A program made the translations under genes and the position numbers. Below, in pieces: positions 24,491 through 34,980 of a stretch of DNA of 44,566 nt. Source of the DNA: Pseudomonadota bacterium (GTDB lineage Bacteria > Pseudomonadota > Gammaproteobacteria > Steroidobacterales > Steroidobacteraceae); the NCBI GenBank assembly GCA_003242685.1, contig QGVD01000025.1, positions 1 to 44,566 of the forward strand, in the 5' to 3' direction. The notes under the pieces are model-generated. The model searched no databases. It was not told where the DNA came from and saw only the letters and a program-made list of their open reading frames with translations. How positions within the stretch are numbered: position 1 is the stretch's first letter; each line of letters begins with the position of its first letter.

Positions 24491-25024
24491 TTAGTTATCC
24501 CACTCCTTGAAGAACTCCGCCCCGGGCGGCAGACCATTCACCCACATAGGTGAGGGGTCCCAGTGCTCCGCGATGAGGCCGTTCTCGTCGATGCGGAACA
24601 TGTCGAACCAGGTCGTGGTGTAGACCTTGCCCGTTGCCGGATCGCGCATCTTGCGCGCGGTGAACACGGAGACGAGATCGCCTTCGGCGACGATGGCGAT
24701 CACGGGCGCCTTGATCCGATCCGAGATCGGCTTCGGCGGACGGACTTTCCTGAAGAACTCGACGAAGGTGTCGCGTCCCGAGGGGAGATTCGGGTTGTGC
24801 TGGATGTACTCGGGCGCCATGTACTTCGGCGCCTGATCGACGTGCCCGCCCTCGTACACGATGCGCCAGAAGTCGAACACGTGGCGCTTGTTCCGGGCGA
24901 GCTTCGGATCGTCGCTCTCGAGGAGTTTGAGCTGATCCTTCGCCGGCTCCGGCGGCACCTGCGCATGGGCGGTGCAGAAGAGGCCGGCCAGCAGGACTCC
25001 CAGGAACGTGCTCGTTCTTCTCAT
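24491..25024 (-). CDS. Secreted SnoaL-like protein
   Basis: A 177-residue protein with an N-terminal Sec signal (TSTFLGVLLAGLFCTAHAQ) and a SnoaL-like domain: KRHVFDFWRIVYEGGHVDQAPKYMAPEYIQHNPNLPSGRD and later TTTWFDMFRIDENGLIAEHWD. The pattern Y-IQHNP.P.G and EHWD is typical of the predicted SnoaL-like aldol-condensation group (COG4922). The enzymatic role is unproven. GAGGTGA lies five bases before ATG. Its export to the periplasm matches the Tat-exported oxygenase nearby, and both could work on the same compound outside the cytoplasm. Confidence 0.85.
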   Translation of the reverse strand: MRRTSTFLGVLLAGLFCTAHAQVPPEPAKDQLKLLESDDPKLARNKRHVFDFWRIVYEGGHVDQAPKYMAPEYIQHNPNLPSGRDTFVEFFRKVRPPKPISDRIKAPVIAIVAEGDLVSVFTARKMRDPATGKVYTTTWFDMFRIDENGLIAEHWDPSPMWVNGLPPGAEFFKEWDN

Positions 25025-25652
25025 CGCTTCACCTCACGCTGTTCAACGGGTGAAGCGAACTTTACCTCGAACTCACGGTTTGCATATTTCCCTGGCTCTT
25101 GTCACCACTCCTTCAGCCGGCAGCGACTGCCACAGCGATGTCCTGCTGTGTCTTGGTTGGCTGCGTGTCCGTAATTGCGCGACAGGAGCACTCTGCGCAC
25201 ATCATCGAATGTCGTAGTCACGAGGCCGGACACACTGTTCAAGCCGTGAGCGGGCGGGGACCCTGCGGAAGTGACGTCGCTGCCCTGGGAGACGCGGGCA
25301 TGCAGAGAGGGCAGCTGAAGCCCCGCAAACTGATGGGCTAGTGTGTGGCAGGTGAGGTGCCCTTCAGGGCGCAGGGAGGATTCCGTGAAACCACCGCACA
25401 GGTCGGCGCCGGCGCACACGGAGCTGCGCGTGGTCATTCAACGCGCCGATGATGCTCTGGCTGCTCAACGGCTCGATCAGCAAAGAGCGTAATCGAGCGA
25501 ACCAGACGCGACAGCAACTCCCGACAGTTCAAACGATCCATCGGAAGTGCGCGCTCTCGGTCACTGCCTGCGGTTGTCTGACTTCATGCTGATGGTCGTC
25601 AACCTCATTGCATGGGCGGAGGCGGGGCGCACGATCCAGCGCTGGGGTAGCT
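25025..25652. other. Gene-poor stretch of atypical composition
   Basis: The base and codon pattern differs from the flanking genes (less GC at third positions). It contains one short frame with a good ribosome site (25385-25492) and, in the same frame after its stop, a coding-like segment (about 25547-25640, reading LRLSDFMLMVVNLIAWAEAGRTIQRWG) that ends where the next gene begins in another frame. It looks like decayed coding sequence rather than promoter DNA. Confidence 0.4.
25385..25492 (+). CDS. Small ORF with strong ribosome site, function unknown
   Basis: A 35-codon frame starting GTG with GGGAGGA four bases upstream (25374-25380) and ending in TAA. The product is basic and Gln/Arg-rich, with no recognisable domain. 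The frame continues open after the stop for another 50 codons with protein-like composition, so it may be the front of a longer gene cut by a nonsense mutation. Confidence 0.3.
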   Translation: MKPPHRSAPAHTELRVVIQRADDALAAQRLDQQRA

Positions 25653-26120
25653 ATGTGTCAGGAAAGTCGCGCCACTTTCATACGCGAGTTGTGCCAGAGG
25701 TGGGCGCAGGAGGCGCAACCGCGTCCCGGCACTATTACGCTCGGTGCATCCGAGCGGTATCGGTTGTACAGGAATGGTATCGAATTTCCCGAGCTCTCGT
25801 ACATGGAGCTGCAGGCGGCAACACTCGGGCTCCTTCAGAATCTGCTCCTTCCGGGTTTGAACACTATCATCGACTCGGACCATCGCCTCCTGTGGTCGTG
25901 GCAGGCCGAGTTTCTGCTGTCGCGCCACGTTGAATATCTCGCAGCTCCCAGGGAACGCGAACTGCGGCAGCTGCTTCAGATTGCCGTTCGCTGCGCGCTT
26001 GCAGACTCGATGCCGCCATGGGCGACGCGAGAGCAGTGGGAGGAAATGCGCGCGAACTCCCAGAAGATGGAGTTCAATTTGCGTGAACTCAGGTCGCACT
26101 TTCTCTTCAGATTGCGCTGA
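25653..26120 (+). CDS. Hypothetical protein in atypical region
   Basis: A 155-residue frame starting ATG at 25653 with GGGGT five bases upstream. The product is helical and charged, with SYMELQAATLGLLQNLLLPGLN, a central LLWSWQAEFLLSRHVEYLA and a C-terminal REQWEEMRANSQKMEFNLRELRSH. I do not recognise the family. There is no signal peptide or long membrane helix. At the stop, the neighbouring frame continues for 40 coding-like codons (to about 26240), so the gene may be frame-shifted at its end as well as its start. Its lower GC and its place next to the tRNA-Asn 3' end suggest acquired DNA. Confidence 0.4.
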   Translation: MCQESRATFIRELCQRWAQEAQPRPGTITLGASERYRLYRNGIEFPELSYMELQAATLGLLQNLLLPGLNTIIDSDHRLLWSWQAEFLLSRHVEYLAAPRERELRQLLQIAVRCALADSMPPWATREQWEEMRANSQKMEFNLRELRSHFLFRLR

Positions 26121-26604
26121 GCCGATACGAAACGGATTGCGACGTGCTTCGGCAGGCGGTGTTGGTGGACGTCAGCCGGCGCGAGGGGATTCGGCGTACG
26201 TCACCATCAGGCGCTCGAGCCCAGTGGGAGTTCTATCCACCGTGGTAGCCGCGACCGTCCCAAGCTTCGTCGCCCGTTTACGCAACCCAGGCCCGCCAAG
26301 CTGCGGTCGCTTCTCGGTTACGACGAGCGCGGCGCTTCGACGCACGCGATCAGTTGCCGGTGGGGGTCCCGGCGTCCGAGAGCCTGAGTGCCGCGACCAT
26401 CAAGCGCGCCCTGACGAGTGCTCGAGTAACACACCGCTCGATACGACCTGGCGGAATTGCCGTCAGGGACGGTGACTGTAGCGGTACGCGTCGTGCACGT
26501 CCCGTGAGTCGAAGTTGGACGTGATCGAAGGCGCGAGAAGGCGTTGGGGCGCCCCGCTGGGAATCACGTCGCCATTAAGAACGGCGCGCGAGTGCCTGAT
26601 TAAT
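26121..26604. other. Non-coding or decayed DNA up to tRNA-Asn
   Basis: No intact gene is visible. The first 120 bases read in frame as a basic, protein-like tail (VLRQAVLVDVSRREGI) ending in TAG near 26245. The rest has no convincing frame, no inverted repeat of IS type and no visible copy of the tRNA 3' end that would mark an att site. Confidence 0.4.
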
Positions 26605-26680
26605 TGGCTCCCCGGGCTGGACTCGAACCAGCGACCGACGGATTAACAGTCCGTTGCTCTACCGACTGAGCTACCGGGGA
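26605..26680 (-). tRNA. tRNA-Asn(GTT)
   Basis: Seventy-six bases that fold as a standard tRNA with CCA encoded. The acceptor stem is TCCCCGG/CCGGGGA, and the anticodon arm ACGGA-CTGTTAA-TCCGT gives anticodon GTT. The T arm is CTGGTTCGAGTCCAG. The sequence resembles E. coli tRNA-Asn closely. Its 3' end faces the decayed region on the left, a common place for integrative elements. Confidence 0.97.
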
Positions 26681-27037
26681 ACACTGAGGGCCGGTACGGA
26701 AGGCGGCGCATTGTCCGGAAATGTTGCGAACGCGTCAAGAAACCCGCCACGCCAGAGCCCCGGAACCGCGGTCCGCCCGGAGGACCGGCAACCATTCACT
26801 CGGATCGGGCCGCTTCCGACTGCTCCGACCCCCGCCGGAACGCGCCGCAGTACCGGGAGAGATGTGAACCAGTCGACGAAAGCGTGAACGGCACAGTGTG
26901 TGACGGCCGTCGCGGCTCTATATTCGGCCCAAGCAATAACCACAAGAACAGCGTTCCGCCGCACGAGCACGAACGCCGGAATTCGCGGCCCTTCCGTCAG
27001 ACCGCGGTCACCGGGTGGGCCGCACACCGAGGAAGCC
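26681..27037. other. Intergenic region between tRNA-Asn and deacetylase, no gene
   Basis: It contains the tRNA-Asn promoter at its left end. A TATATT (26919-26924) could be a -10 for the rightward deacetylase gene, but no matching -35 is present. I see no other element. Confidence 0.45.
26710..26738 (-). promoter_or_regulatory. Promoter of tRNA-Asn
   Basis: On the minus strand, -35 TTGACG (26738-26733), a 17-bp spacer and -10 GACAAT (26715-26710). Transcription should begin about 25 bases before the mature tRNA 5' end. Confidence 0.65.
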
Positions 27038-27958
27038 ATGCCGAGGGTCGTCAACGCGTTCTCGATCGACGTAGAGGACTATTTCCAGGTCTCGGCGCTG
27101 GCGCCGGCCGTGCCGCGGGACACCTGGTCGCAGCGCGAATACCGCGCGGAGCGCAATACCGATCGCGTTCTGCAGCTTCTCGACGAAGCCGGCGTCAAGG
27201 GCACGTTCTTCGTGCTCGGCTGGATCGCGGAGCGATCGCCGCAGCTCGTGCGCCGCATCGCGGCCGCGGGTCACGAGGTCGCGAGCCACGGGCTCTCGCA
27301 CCAGCTCATCTATCACCAGTCGCGCGACGAGTTCCGCCGGGAAACGGCCTATTCCAAGAACCTGCTCGAGGACACGATCGGCGCGCCGGTTCTCGGCTAC
27401 CGCGCGGCCAGCTTCTCGATCACGCAGGAGTCGCTCTGGGCGCTCGACGTCCTGATCGACCTCGGTTTCAAGTACGACTCCTCGATCTTCCCCATCCGCC
27501 ACGACCGCTACGGCATTCCGGATGCGCCGCTCGTGCCCGGCACACTGAGCGCGCCGTCGAAGCGCACGCTCGTGGAGTTCCCGATGTCCACCGCCTCGAT
27601 CCTCGGGATGAAGCTCCCGGTCTCGGGCGGCGGCTACTTCCGCATCTTCCCCTACGCGGTCACGCGCTACGGACTGCGGCAGATCAACGGCTCGCGGCGC
27701 GCGCCGTTCGTCTTCTACATGCATCCGTGGGAGATCGATCCCGGGCAGCCGCGGATCGAGGTGTCGTCCTGGCTCTCGCGCTTCCGGCACTACACGAACC
27801 TCGATCGCTGCGAGGAGCGCCTGAAGAGGCTTCTCAGGGAGTTCGCGTTCGCGCCCGTGCGCGACGTGCTCGCCTCGCTGGGGCTGCTCGCGCCTTCCGT
27901 TCCGCAGCCGGCATCGGCGGCTCCGCCTGCCGCAGCCGCGGCACCGCTCAGCGCCTGA
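27038..27958 (+). CDS. Polysaccharide deacetylase, XrtA/PEP-CTERM-associated type
   Basis: A 306-residue NodB-fold deacetylase. It starts with NAFSIDVEDYFQVSA, where the SIDVEDYF sequence is the hallmark of the group found with exosortase (XrtA) exopolysaccharide loci, and contains the metal motif region GHEVASHGLSHQLIY plus a C-terminal DUF3473-like part (FYMHPWEIDPGQPRI..SRFRHYTNL). It removes N-acetyl groups from an exopolysaccharide. No exosortase or other epsH-like genes lie in this window. ATG at 27038 follows GAGGAAGCC; the frame is open further upstream but starts inside promoter DNA. It is convergent with the aminotransferase gene. Confidence 0.9.
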   Translation: MPRVVNAFSIDVEDYFQVSALAPAVPRDTWSQREYRAERNTDRVLQLLDEAGVKGTFFVLGWIAERSPQLVRRIAAAGHEVASHGLSHQLIYHQSRDEFRRETAYSKNLLEDTIGAPVLGYRAASFSITQESLWALDVLIDLGFKYDSSIFPIRHDRYGIPDAPLVPGTLSAPSKRTLVEFPMSTASILGMKLPVSGGGYFRIFPYAVTRYGLRQINGSRRAPFVFYMHPWEIDPGQPRIEVSSWLSRFRHYTNLDRCEERLKRLLREFAFAPVRDVLASLGLLAPSVPQPASAAPPAAAAAPLSA

Positions 27959-28024
27959 ACCACCCCGGACGCCGCTCGCCACCGCCGCCACAGACCGGTG
28001 CAGGCGGCGGCGTTCACCGCGACG

Positions 28025-28060
28025 AAAAAAAACGCCCCGCGGCGGTCCTGCCGTGGGGCG
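28025..28060 (-). terminator. Intrinsic terminator of the aminotransferase gene
   Basis: An 11-bp stem with one mismatch (28033-28043 with 28050-28060, loop GGTCCT) is followed on the minus strand by eight T residues. Confidence 0.9.
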
Positions 28061-28083
28061 CCGTTCCGTGGGCTCCGCTGCGC

Positions 28084-29289
28084 TCAGGCGCGCCTGGCGA
28101 CCGCGCCGCTCCTCAGTGCGCGACCCATGCGGTCGATCGCCTTCTCCAGTGTCTCCATGCTGCAGGCGAACGAAAGCCGGATGTGGCCTGGCGCGCCGAA
28201 GGGGCTGCCCGGCACGACCGCGACACCGGCCTCGTTGAGCAGGAACTGGGCGAACTCGCCGTCGTCGCGGCAGCCGGTCGCGGCCATGGCCTCCGTGACG
28301 TCCGCGAAGGCGTAGAACGTTCCGGAGCCCCCGATGCAGGACACTCCAGGCAGGGAATTCAAGCCCTTGACGACGAAATCGTGACGCTGCTTGAAGGCCT
28401 CGTTCATCCGGGCCACGCATTCCTGGTCACCGGTGAGGGCGGCGACCGCGGCCTTCTGGGAGATGCTCGAGGCGTTCGAGGTCGACTGGCCCTGGATCGT
28501 CGCCATGGCGGCGATGAGCTCCTTCGGGCCGCCGCAGTAGCCGATGCGCCAGCCGGTCATCGCGTAGGCCTTGGACACGCCGTTGATCGTGACGGTGCGG
28601 TTGTAGAGCTCCGGCACGACGGTCAGCAGGCTGCAGAACGGCTCCGGACCCCAGTAGATCTTCTCGTACATGTCGTCCGTGCCGATGATGATCCGCGGGT
28701 GCTCGAGCAGCACCTCGCCGAGCGCGCGCAGCTCGTCGCGCGTGTAGGCGGCGCCGGTCGGGTTGCAGGGGCTGTTGAGCAGCACCAGCCGCGTCTTGGG
28801 CGTGATGGCGGCCGCGAGCTGGCGCGGCGTGATCTTGTATCCCTGCGAGGCGCCGGCGAAGGGCGTGACGGGCAGCCCGTCCGCGAGCAGCACCATGTCC
28901 GGGTAGGACACCCAGTAGGGCGCCGGGATGATGGCCTCGTCGCCCGGGTCGAGCACGGCCATGCAGAGGTTGTAGATCGTCTGCTTGGCGCCCGAGGAGA
29001 CCAGGATCTGCGAGCGGTCGTACTTGATCCCGTTGTCGCGCTCGAACTTGGCGATGATCGCGTCTTTGAGCTCGTTGATGCCCTCGACGTTCGTGTAGCG
29101 AGTGAATCCGCTCCTGATGGCGTCGATGCCGGCCGCCGCGATGTGCTCCGGCGTGTCGAAATCCGGCTCACCGGCGCCGAGGCCGATGACGTCCTTGCCC
29201 TCAGCCTTCAGTCGCGCGGCGAGGGCGGTGACGGCGAGCGTAGCCGACGGCTTGACGCGCTGTACGCGTCGCGAGAGGGATAGAGTCAC
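28084..29289 (-). CDS. Pyridoxal-phosphate aminotransferase class I (aspartate aminotransferase-like)
   Basis: A 401-residue fold-type I aminotransferase of the I-gamma/AspC-like group. It shows AEGKDVIGLGAGEPDFDTP at the N-terminus, the NSPCNPTG motif, the PLP lysine in GVSKAYAMTGWRIGY, and the substrate Arg in HIRLSFACS near the C-terminus. It likely transfers the amino group between aspartate (or prephenate/aromatic acids in some members) and 2-oxoglutarate, in the cytosol. The GTG at 29289 was chosen because AGGA lies seven bases upstream and homologues begin close to SLSRRV; an ATG at 29325 would add 12 residues. It is divergent from uvrB. Confidence 0.93.
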   Translation of the reverse strand: MTLSLSRRVQRVKPSATLAVTALAARLKAEGKDVIGLGAGEPDFDTPEHIAAAGIDAIRSGFTRYTNVEGINELKDAIIAKFERDNGIKYDRSQILVSSGAKQTIYNLCMAVLDPGDEAIIPAPYWVSYPDMVLLADGLPVTPFAGASQGYKITPRQLAAAITPKTRLVLLNSPCNPTGAAYTRDELRALGEVLLEHPRIIIGTDDMYEKIYWGPEPFCSLLTVVPELYNRTVTINGVSKAYAMTGWRIGYCGGPKELIAAMATIQGQSTSNASSISQKAAVAALTGDQECVARMNEAFKQRHDFVVKGLNSLPGVSCIGGSGTFYAFADVTEAMAATGCRDDGEFAQFLLNEAGVAVVPGSPFGAPGHIRLSFACSMETLEKAIDRMGRALRSGAVARRA

Positions 29290-29400
29290 GGGGATATCCT
29301 GCGGATCGCTTGAACCAAAGGGCACGGCTATATTACGGGATCACGCTCGCGCCGACCAACGGCGCGGGAGCTCCCGCCCCCGAACGGTGCAAGGAATCGC

Positions 29401-31437
<2,037 letters not shown>

Positions 31438-31473
31438 AGGTGCGCTGCGGATCGCGCGCCCTGGATGCGTTCA

Positions 31474-31503
31474 CCCGCCCGGCCGTGTGCGCGACCGGGC
31501 GGG
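31474..31503. terminator. Possible hairpin between uvrB and convergent urcA-type gene
   Basis: CCCGCCCGG (31474-31482) and CCGGGCGGG (31495-31503) form a 9-bp stem with a 12-base loop. No T tract follows on either strand. Confidence 0.4.
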
Positions 31504-31546
31504 CAGCAGCGGAGGAAGCGAAGCGTTCCGGCCGATCGGCCCGGCC

Positions 31547-31921
31547 TCAGCCGTGCCGCGGGCCGGTCACGTTCCGGTGCACGGCGGTGAGGGTCGGCCG
31601 GTTCACCTGGGCAACGGCGTCACTGATCGCCTGCTGTGAGCAGCGCCGGGCATCGTACATCCGCCCCAGCTCGTTCGCACTGACGCGCGGGCCGCAGACG
31701 ACCTGCGCGGCGCGCTGAATCCGCTTGTAGAGCTCGGCCGCATCGGCGGGCTTGTCGAGGTCGAGGTCGGCGAAGCTCACCTTGATGCTGCGCGTCTCGG
31801 TGTTGCCGTCGTTCTTCGTAGTCATGTCGGCGAACACGGAGCTCGTACCGAGCACACAGGCAAGGCCGGCGAGAGTGACGAGCCAGCGGCCGGAAGTCAG
31901 AGAACGGTTGAGCGTATCCAT
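31547..31921 (-). CDS. UrcA family protein
   Basis: A 124-residue exported protein. A Sec signal (SGRWLVTLAGLACVLGTSSVFA) precedes the UrcA-domain pattern: SIKVSFADLDLDKPADAAELYKRIQRAAQVVCG, with a second Cys in RRCSQQAISDAVAQVNRPTLTAVH. The two cysteines probably form a disulfide in the periplasm. The family's function is unknown; it is common in Sphingomonadales and in Xanthomonadales/Nevskiales-like gammaproteobacteria. ATG has GGGAGAA five bases upstream. It lies alone, convergent with uvrB. Confidence 0.88.
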   Translation of the reverse strand: MDTLNRSLTSGRWLVTLAGLACVLGTSSVFADMTTKNDGNTETRSIKVSFADLDLDKPADAAELYKRIQRAAQVVCGPRVSANELGRMYDARRCSQQAISDAVAQVNRPTLTAVHRNVTGPRHG

Positions 31922-32043
31922 CGCGGTTCTCCCATGCGTGAGTGAGTCAACGACGGCTCCCACACTAGGGAAACCGGTTTTCAGACACATGAAGCGGGGA
32001 TGAAGTTGCGTGAAGCCTGCGCGACGTTTCCGGGAAGCTGTAT

Positions 32044-32078
32044 GAAGAAGGGCGGCGCGCGAGGCGCCGCCCTTCTTC
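32044..32078. terminator. Long perfect hairpin after the small unknown gene
   Basis: A 15-bp perfect stem (32044-32058 with 32064-32078) closes GCGAG. The stem base is A/T-rich (GAAGAA/TTCTTC), giving some T residues at the end in either direction. It separates the gene at 32142-32519 from the UrcA gene. Confidence 0.6.
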
Positions 32079-32141
32079 CGCGACGCGCCGGAGGAACGCG
32101 TTCGCTTGTTGTCCGGTGCTTTCCCGGTCTCCGGGGCGCGT

Positions 32142-32519
32142 TCAGCGGTCCACGATGATGATCGGATCGAGGCCCAGCTCGCCGACCGTGATGCTGCACT
32201 TGTAGACGCCCGGCTCGGAGGCCTCCGGGTCGTCCTTGCCCGGTTCCTCCAGGGTGCCGGTGAACGTGAAACGGCCGTCGGAGCCGGGCTTCTCCACGCG
32301 AACCACGTTGGGCGGATGAGTGGGCTCCTCACGGAACGGCCAGCCCGGCGAGGGGAGTCGCGGGCCCGTACGCCCGGCGACCGGGACCCGGAACGTCTGC
32401 AGCGTGAAGGGAGCGCTGCTCACCCACGTGATCGGCTTGCCCGGCCTCAGCCGTACGTTTCCGCCGCTCGGGGTGCAGACGACGGTCCCGTCGTCCACTC
32501 GGATATTGATCGTTGGCAT
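32142..32519 (-). CDS. Small beta-rich protein of unknown function
   Basis: A 125-residue protein starting MPTINIRVDDGTVVCTP. It alternates short hydrophobic strands and Pro/Gly turns (PITWVSSAPFTLQTFRVPV, GRFTFTGTLEEPG, GVYKCSITVGELGLDPIIIVDR) and looks like an Ig- or cupredoxin-type beta sandwich without the copper ligands. Cys residues near both ends may pair. No signal peptide. ATG at 32519 follows GGGAGGA by seven bases. The gene is 54 bp downstream of the winged-helix/TPR regulator gene in the same direction, so co-transcription is likely. I do not recognise the family. Confidence 0.7.
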   Translation of the reverse strand: MPTINIRVDDGTVVCTPSGGNVRLRPGKPITWVSSAPFTLQTFRVPVAGRTGPRLPSPGWPFREEPTHPPNVVRVEKPGSDGRFTFTGTLEEPGKDDPEASEPGVYKCSITVGELGLDPIIIVDR

Positions 32520-32573
32520 CGTCACGTCCTCCCTTGGTGTGCCGGGCCGCTCCGGACTTCCGCCCGGGCGGGC

Positions 32574-34844
32574 TCAGGGACTCTGCGATGCGAGCGTCAG
32601 CTCGCGAAAGCGCCGGTCGTCGCGCAGCGACGCGAACTCGGGCTCGGCAGCGAGAAGGTGTCGGGGATAGCCGAGCTCGAGCGCCTGACGCAGATCCTCG
32701 ACTGCGGCGGACCTGTCGCCTGCGGCGAGTGCGACGAGCGCGAAGTAGTAGTGCGCCCAGAACACGGTGCTCCCGCGCGAGCGCGCGCGTTTCACGTACT
32801 GCTGCGCGCGCCCGAGGTCGCCGATGCGGGCGTAGTAGTACCCGAGCTGGGCCCAGGTGACCGCGTCCTCGTCGTTCACCGCGAGATCCCTCTCCGCGAG
32901 CAGAATGGCGCGCCGGTAGTGACGCGCGGCCTCGTCGCGCCGGGCAGGGTCGCGGTACAGCGCGTCGGCGAGGTTGCCCCAGACACGGTGGTCCTCGCCG
33001 GCGATCTCGGTTGCCCGCGTGAACATCCGCTCCGCGTCGTCGAGGCGTCCCATGAAGTAATAGACGGTGCCGGCGTTCGAGTAGGCGCTGCGCGTCGGTT
33101 CGAGCTCGAGCGAGCGCTCGAAGGCCTGCGCGGCGCCCGAGAAGTCCCCGGTCAGCAGCAGGGCGGCGCCGAGATTGTTGAAGGCGAGCGCGCTCGCCGG
33201 CACCAGCTCCGTGACACGTCGATACGGCACCACCGCCTCCGCGACGCGCCCCTGATGGAGGAGAAAGTTGCCGAGCGCCGTGTGCGCGTCCCAGTACCCC
33301 GGCTGTGCGTCGATCGCAGCGCGGTACGCGCGCTCGGCTTCGTCGTACCGGCGGAGCGCCTCCAGCGCCCGCGCATAGCCGATGAAGGCGTCGGCGCTGT
33401 CGGGGTGTGCTCCGATCGCGCGGCTGAAGATGTCGAGCGCCCGTTCGCTGCGCCCGCTGATCAGATAGAGATTGGCGAGTGCGGTCTGCACTTCCTCGTG
33501 CGCGGGATCCTGGGAGAGTGCCTGTCCGCAGGCCGACTCGGCCTGTGCGGCGGCGGCCGCGGCCCGCGTTCGCTCGTACCGGGTGACGTAAGTCCTGCAC
33601 AGCCCCGCGTTGGCGCGTGCGAAGTGAGGATCGGCGCTCAGCGCCTGGAGGAAGGCCTGCTCGGCTTCGTCGAGCGCGGACTCGCGCGGCTGCCGGAGGC
33701 GTGCAAGGCCGGCGAGATACAGATCGTAGGCAGCGAGATCGACCGGCTGTCGTGACTGCTCCAGGCGCCGCGCGGCATCGGGCGTCAGCACGAGCTGCAG
33801 GGCCTCGACGATGGAGTGCGCGAGCTCGTCCTGCACGGCGAGCACGTCGCGCCAGCGGCGATCGTAACTCTGCGACCACAGCTCGAAGCCCGTGCGCGCG
33901 TCGATGAGCTGCGCCGTCACGCGGAGTCGATCGCCTTCGCGCCGGATGCTGCCTTCGACCACGTGCTCGACGCCGAGCTTCTGACCGATCGTGCGCACGT
34001 CGGTGCCGCGGTCCTTGAATGCGAACGCCGACGTGCGCGATGCGACGCGCAGCCCGGGAATGCGTGCAAGCCGGCTCGAGAGCTCCTCCGCGAGCCCGTC
34101 ACCCAGATACTCGTACTTCCGGTCGGGACTGAGACCGATGAGCGGCAGCACGGCTACCGACTTCGGTTCGCGCACGACCACGCTGGTCGATGCGACCGGC
34201 GCATTGCTCGCCGTGAGGAAGCGGTGACCGAGTATGAAGGCGAGGGCGGCGGCGACGGGCACGAGCACGAACAGCCACGAACGGAGCATGTTCGCCCGGC
34301 CCGAGGGCGCCGCGGCGGGAGCTGCAGGGTGCGCGTCGGGAGATTGCGCGAACGGCGTGCCGACGATTGCGGCCGGCTGCTCGAGAGGTTTCTGCGCAGC
34401 AACGGCGTTCCCATGCAGGGGCACGACGGTCGCCGGCTCCGGCGTCTTCGGGACTTCGGGGGCAGGAGCCGCGACACATGGCTTGTCTGCTGCACGAAGG
34501 GGCCGTTCGATCTCGATGACCGGCGCCTTCAGTCGGTAGCCGCGGCCGCGCACGCCGACGATGTAGCGGGGCGCCTGCGGATCGTCGCCCAGCGCCTGAC
34601 GCACGAGCTTCACGCGCTGGCTGACCGTTTCGCTGTTGATGACGAGGCCGGGCCACACACGCTGCATCAGCTCGTCGTGTGTGAGCAGGTTCGGCGCCGC
34701 GCGCACGAGCGCGAGGAGCAGGTCGAACGAAAGGCCGGGAAGCTGCAGCTCGGTGTCGCCGCGAAAGACGCGCCGCTGCCCTGCATCGACGATCAGGTCG
34801 TCGACACGATAGATCTCAGCGTCCGCTGCTGCAGCGCGTTCCAT
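32574..34844 (-). CDS. CadC-like membrane regulator: winged helix, TM helix, TolB-like domain, TPRs
   Basis: A 756-residue one-component regulator. An OmpR/CadC-type winged helix fills residues 10-107 (LSFDLLLALVRAAPNLLTHDELMQRVWPG, SQRVKLVRQALGDD, IVGVRGRGYRL). A Pro/Ala linker leads to one transmembrane helix (186-208). A FlgO/TolB-like domain follows (KSVAVLPLIGLSPDRKYEYLGDGLAEELSSRL, GVEHVVEGSIRREGDRLRVTAQLIDARTG; about 228-350). The remaining part is TPR repeats. The DNA-binding part is cytosolic and the sensory part periplasmic. The signal is unknown. ATG at 34844 was taken because the winged helix begins just after it; the frame is open to 34958 without a better site. Divergent from the PerM-type gene across 136 bp. 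Confidence 0.9.
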   Translation of the reverse strand: MERAAAADAEIYRVDDLIVDAGQRRVFRGDTELQLPGLSFDLLLALVRAAPNLLTHDELMQRVWPGLVINSETVSQRVKLVRQALGDDPQAPRYIVGVRGRGYRLKAPVIEIERPLRAADKPCVAAPAPEVPKTPEPATVVPLHGNAVAAQKPLEQPAAIVGTPFAQSPDAHPAAPAAAPSGRANMLRSWLFVLVPVAAALAFILGHRFLTASNAPVASTSVVVREPKSVAVLPLIGLSPDRKYEYLGDGLAEELSSRLARIPGLRVASRTSAFAFKDRGTDVRTIGQKLGVEHVVEGSIRREGDRLRVTAQLIDARTGFELWSQSYDRRWRDVLAVQDELAHSIVEALQLVLTPDAARRLEQSRQPVDLAAYDLYLAGLARLRQPRESALDEAEQAFLQALSADPHFARANAGLCRTYVTRYERTRAAAAAAQAESACGQALSQDPAHEEVQTALANLYLISGRSERALDIFSRAIGAHPDSADAFIGYARALEALRRYDEAERAYRAAIDAQPGYWDAHTALGNFLLHQGRVAEAVVPYRRVTELVPASALAFNNLGAALLLTGDFSGAAQAFERSLELEPTRSAYSNAGTVYYFMGRLDDAERMFTRATEIAGEDHRVWGNLADALYRDPARRDEAARHYRRAILLAERDLAVNDEDAVTWAQLGYYYARIGDLGRAQQYVKRARSRGSTVFWAHYYFALVALAAGDRSAAVEDLRQALELGYPRHLLAAEPEFASLRDDRRFRELTLASQSP

Positions 34845-34980
34845 ATGCGGCGCTCGTCGTCGTTTCCGGCGCCGCGCCGAGGGGTTCCCTTTGTAGTGCC
34901 GGCCATCATACGCGCGGCCGGGGTCCCGAGGGAGTCCCTCTCCGGCTGACCCGGGCACGATTCCTGCCGCCTTACGCGCG

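Noticed and set aside
25102..25437. A 111-codon minus-strand frame in the gene-poor region
   Set aside because: No ribosome site, no domain, and composition does not look protein-like.
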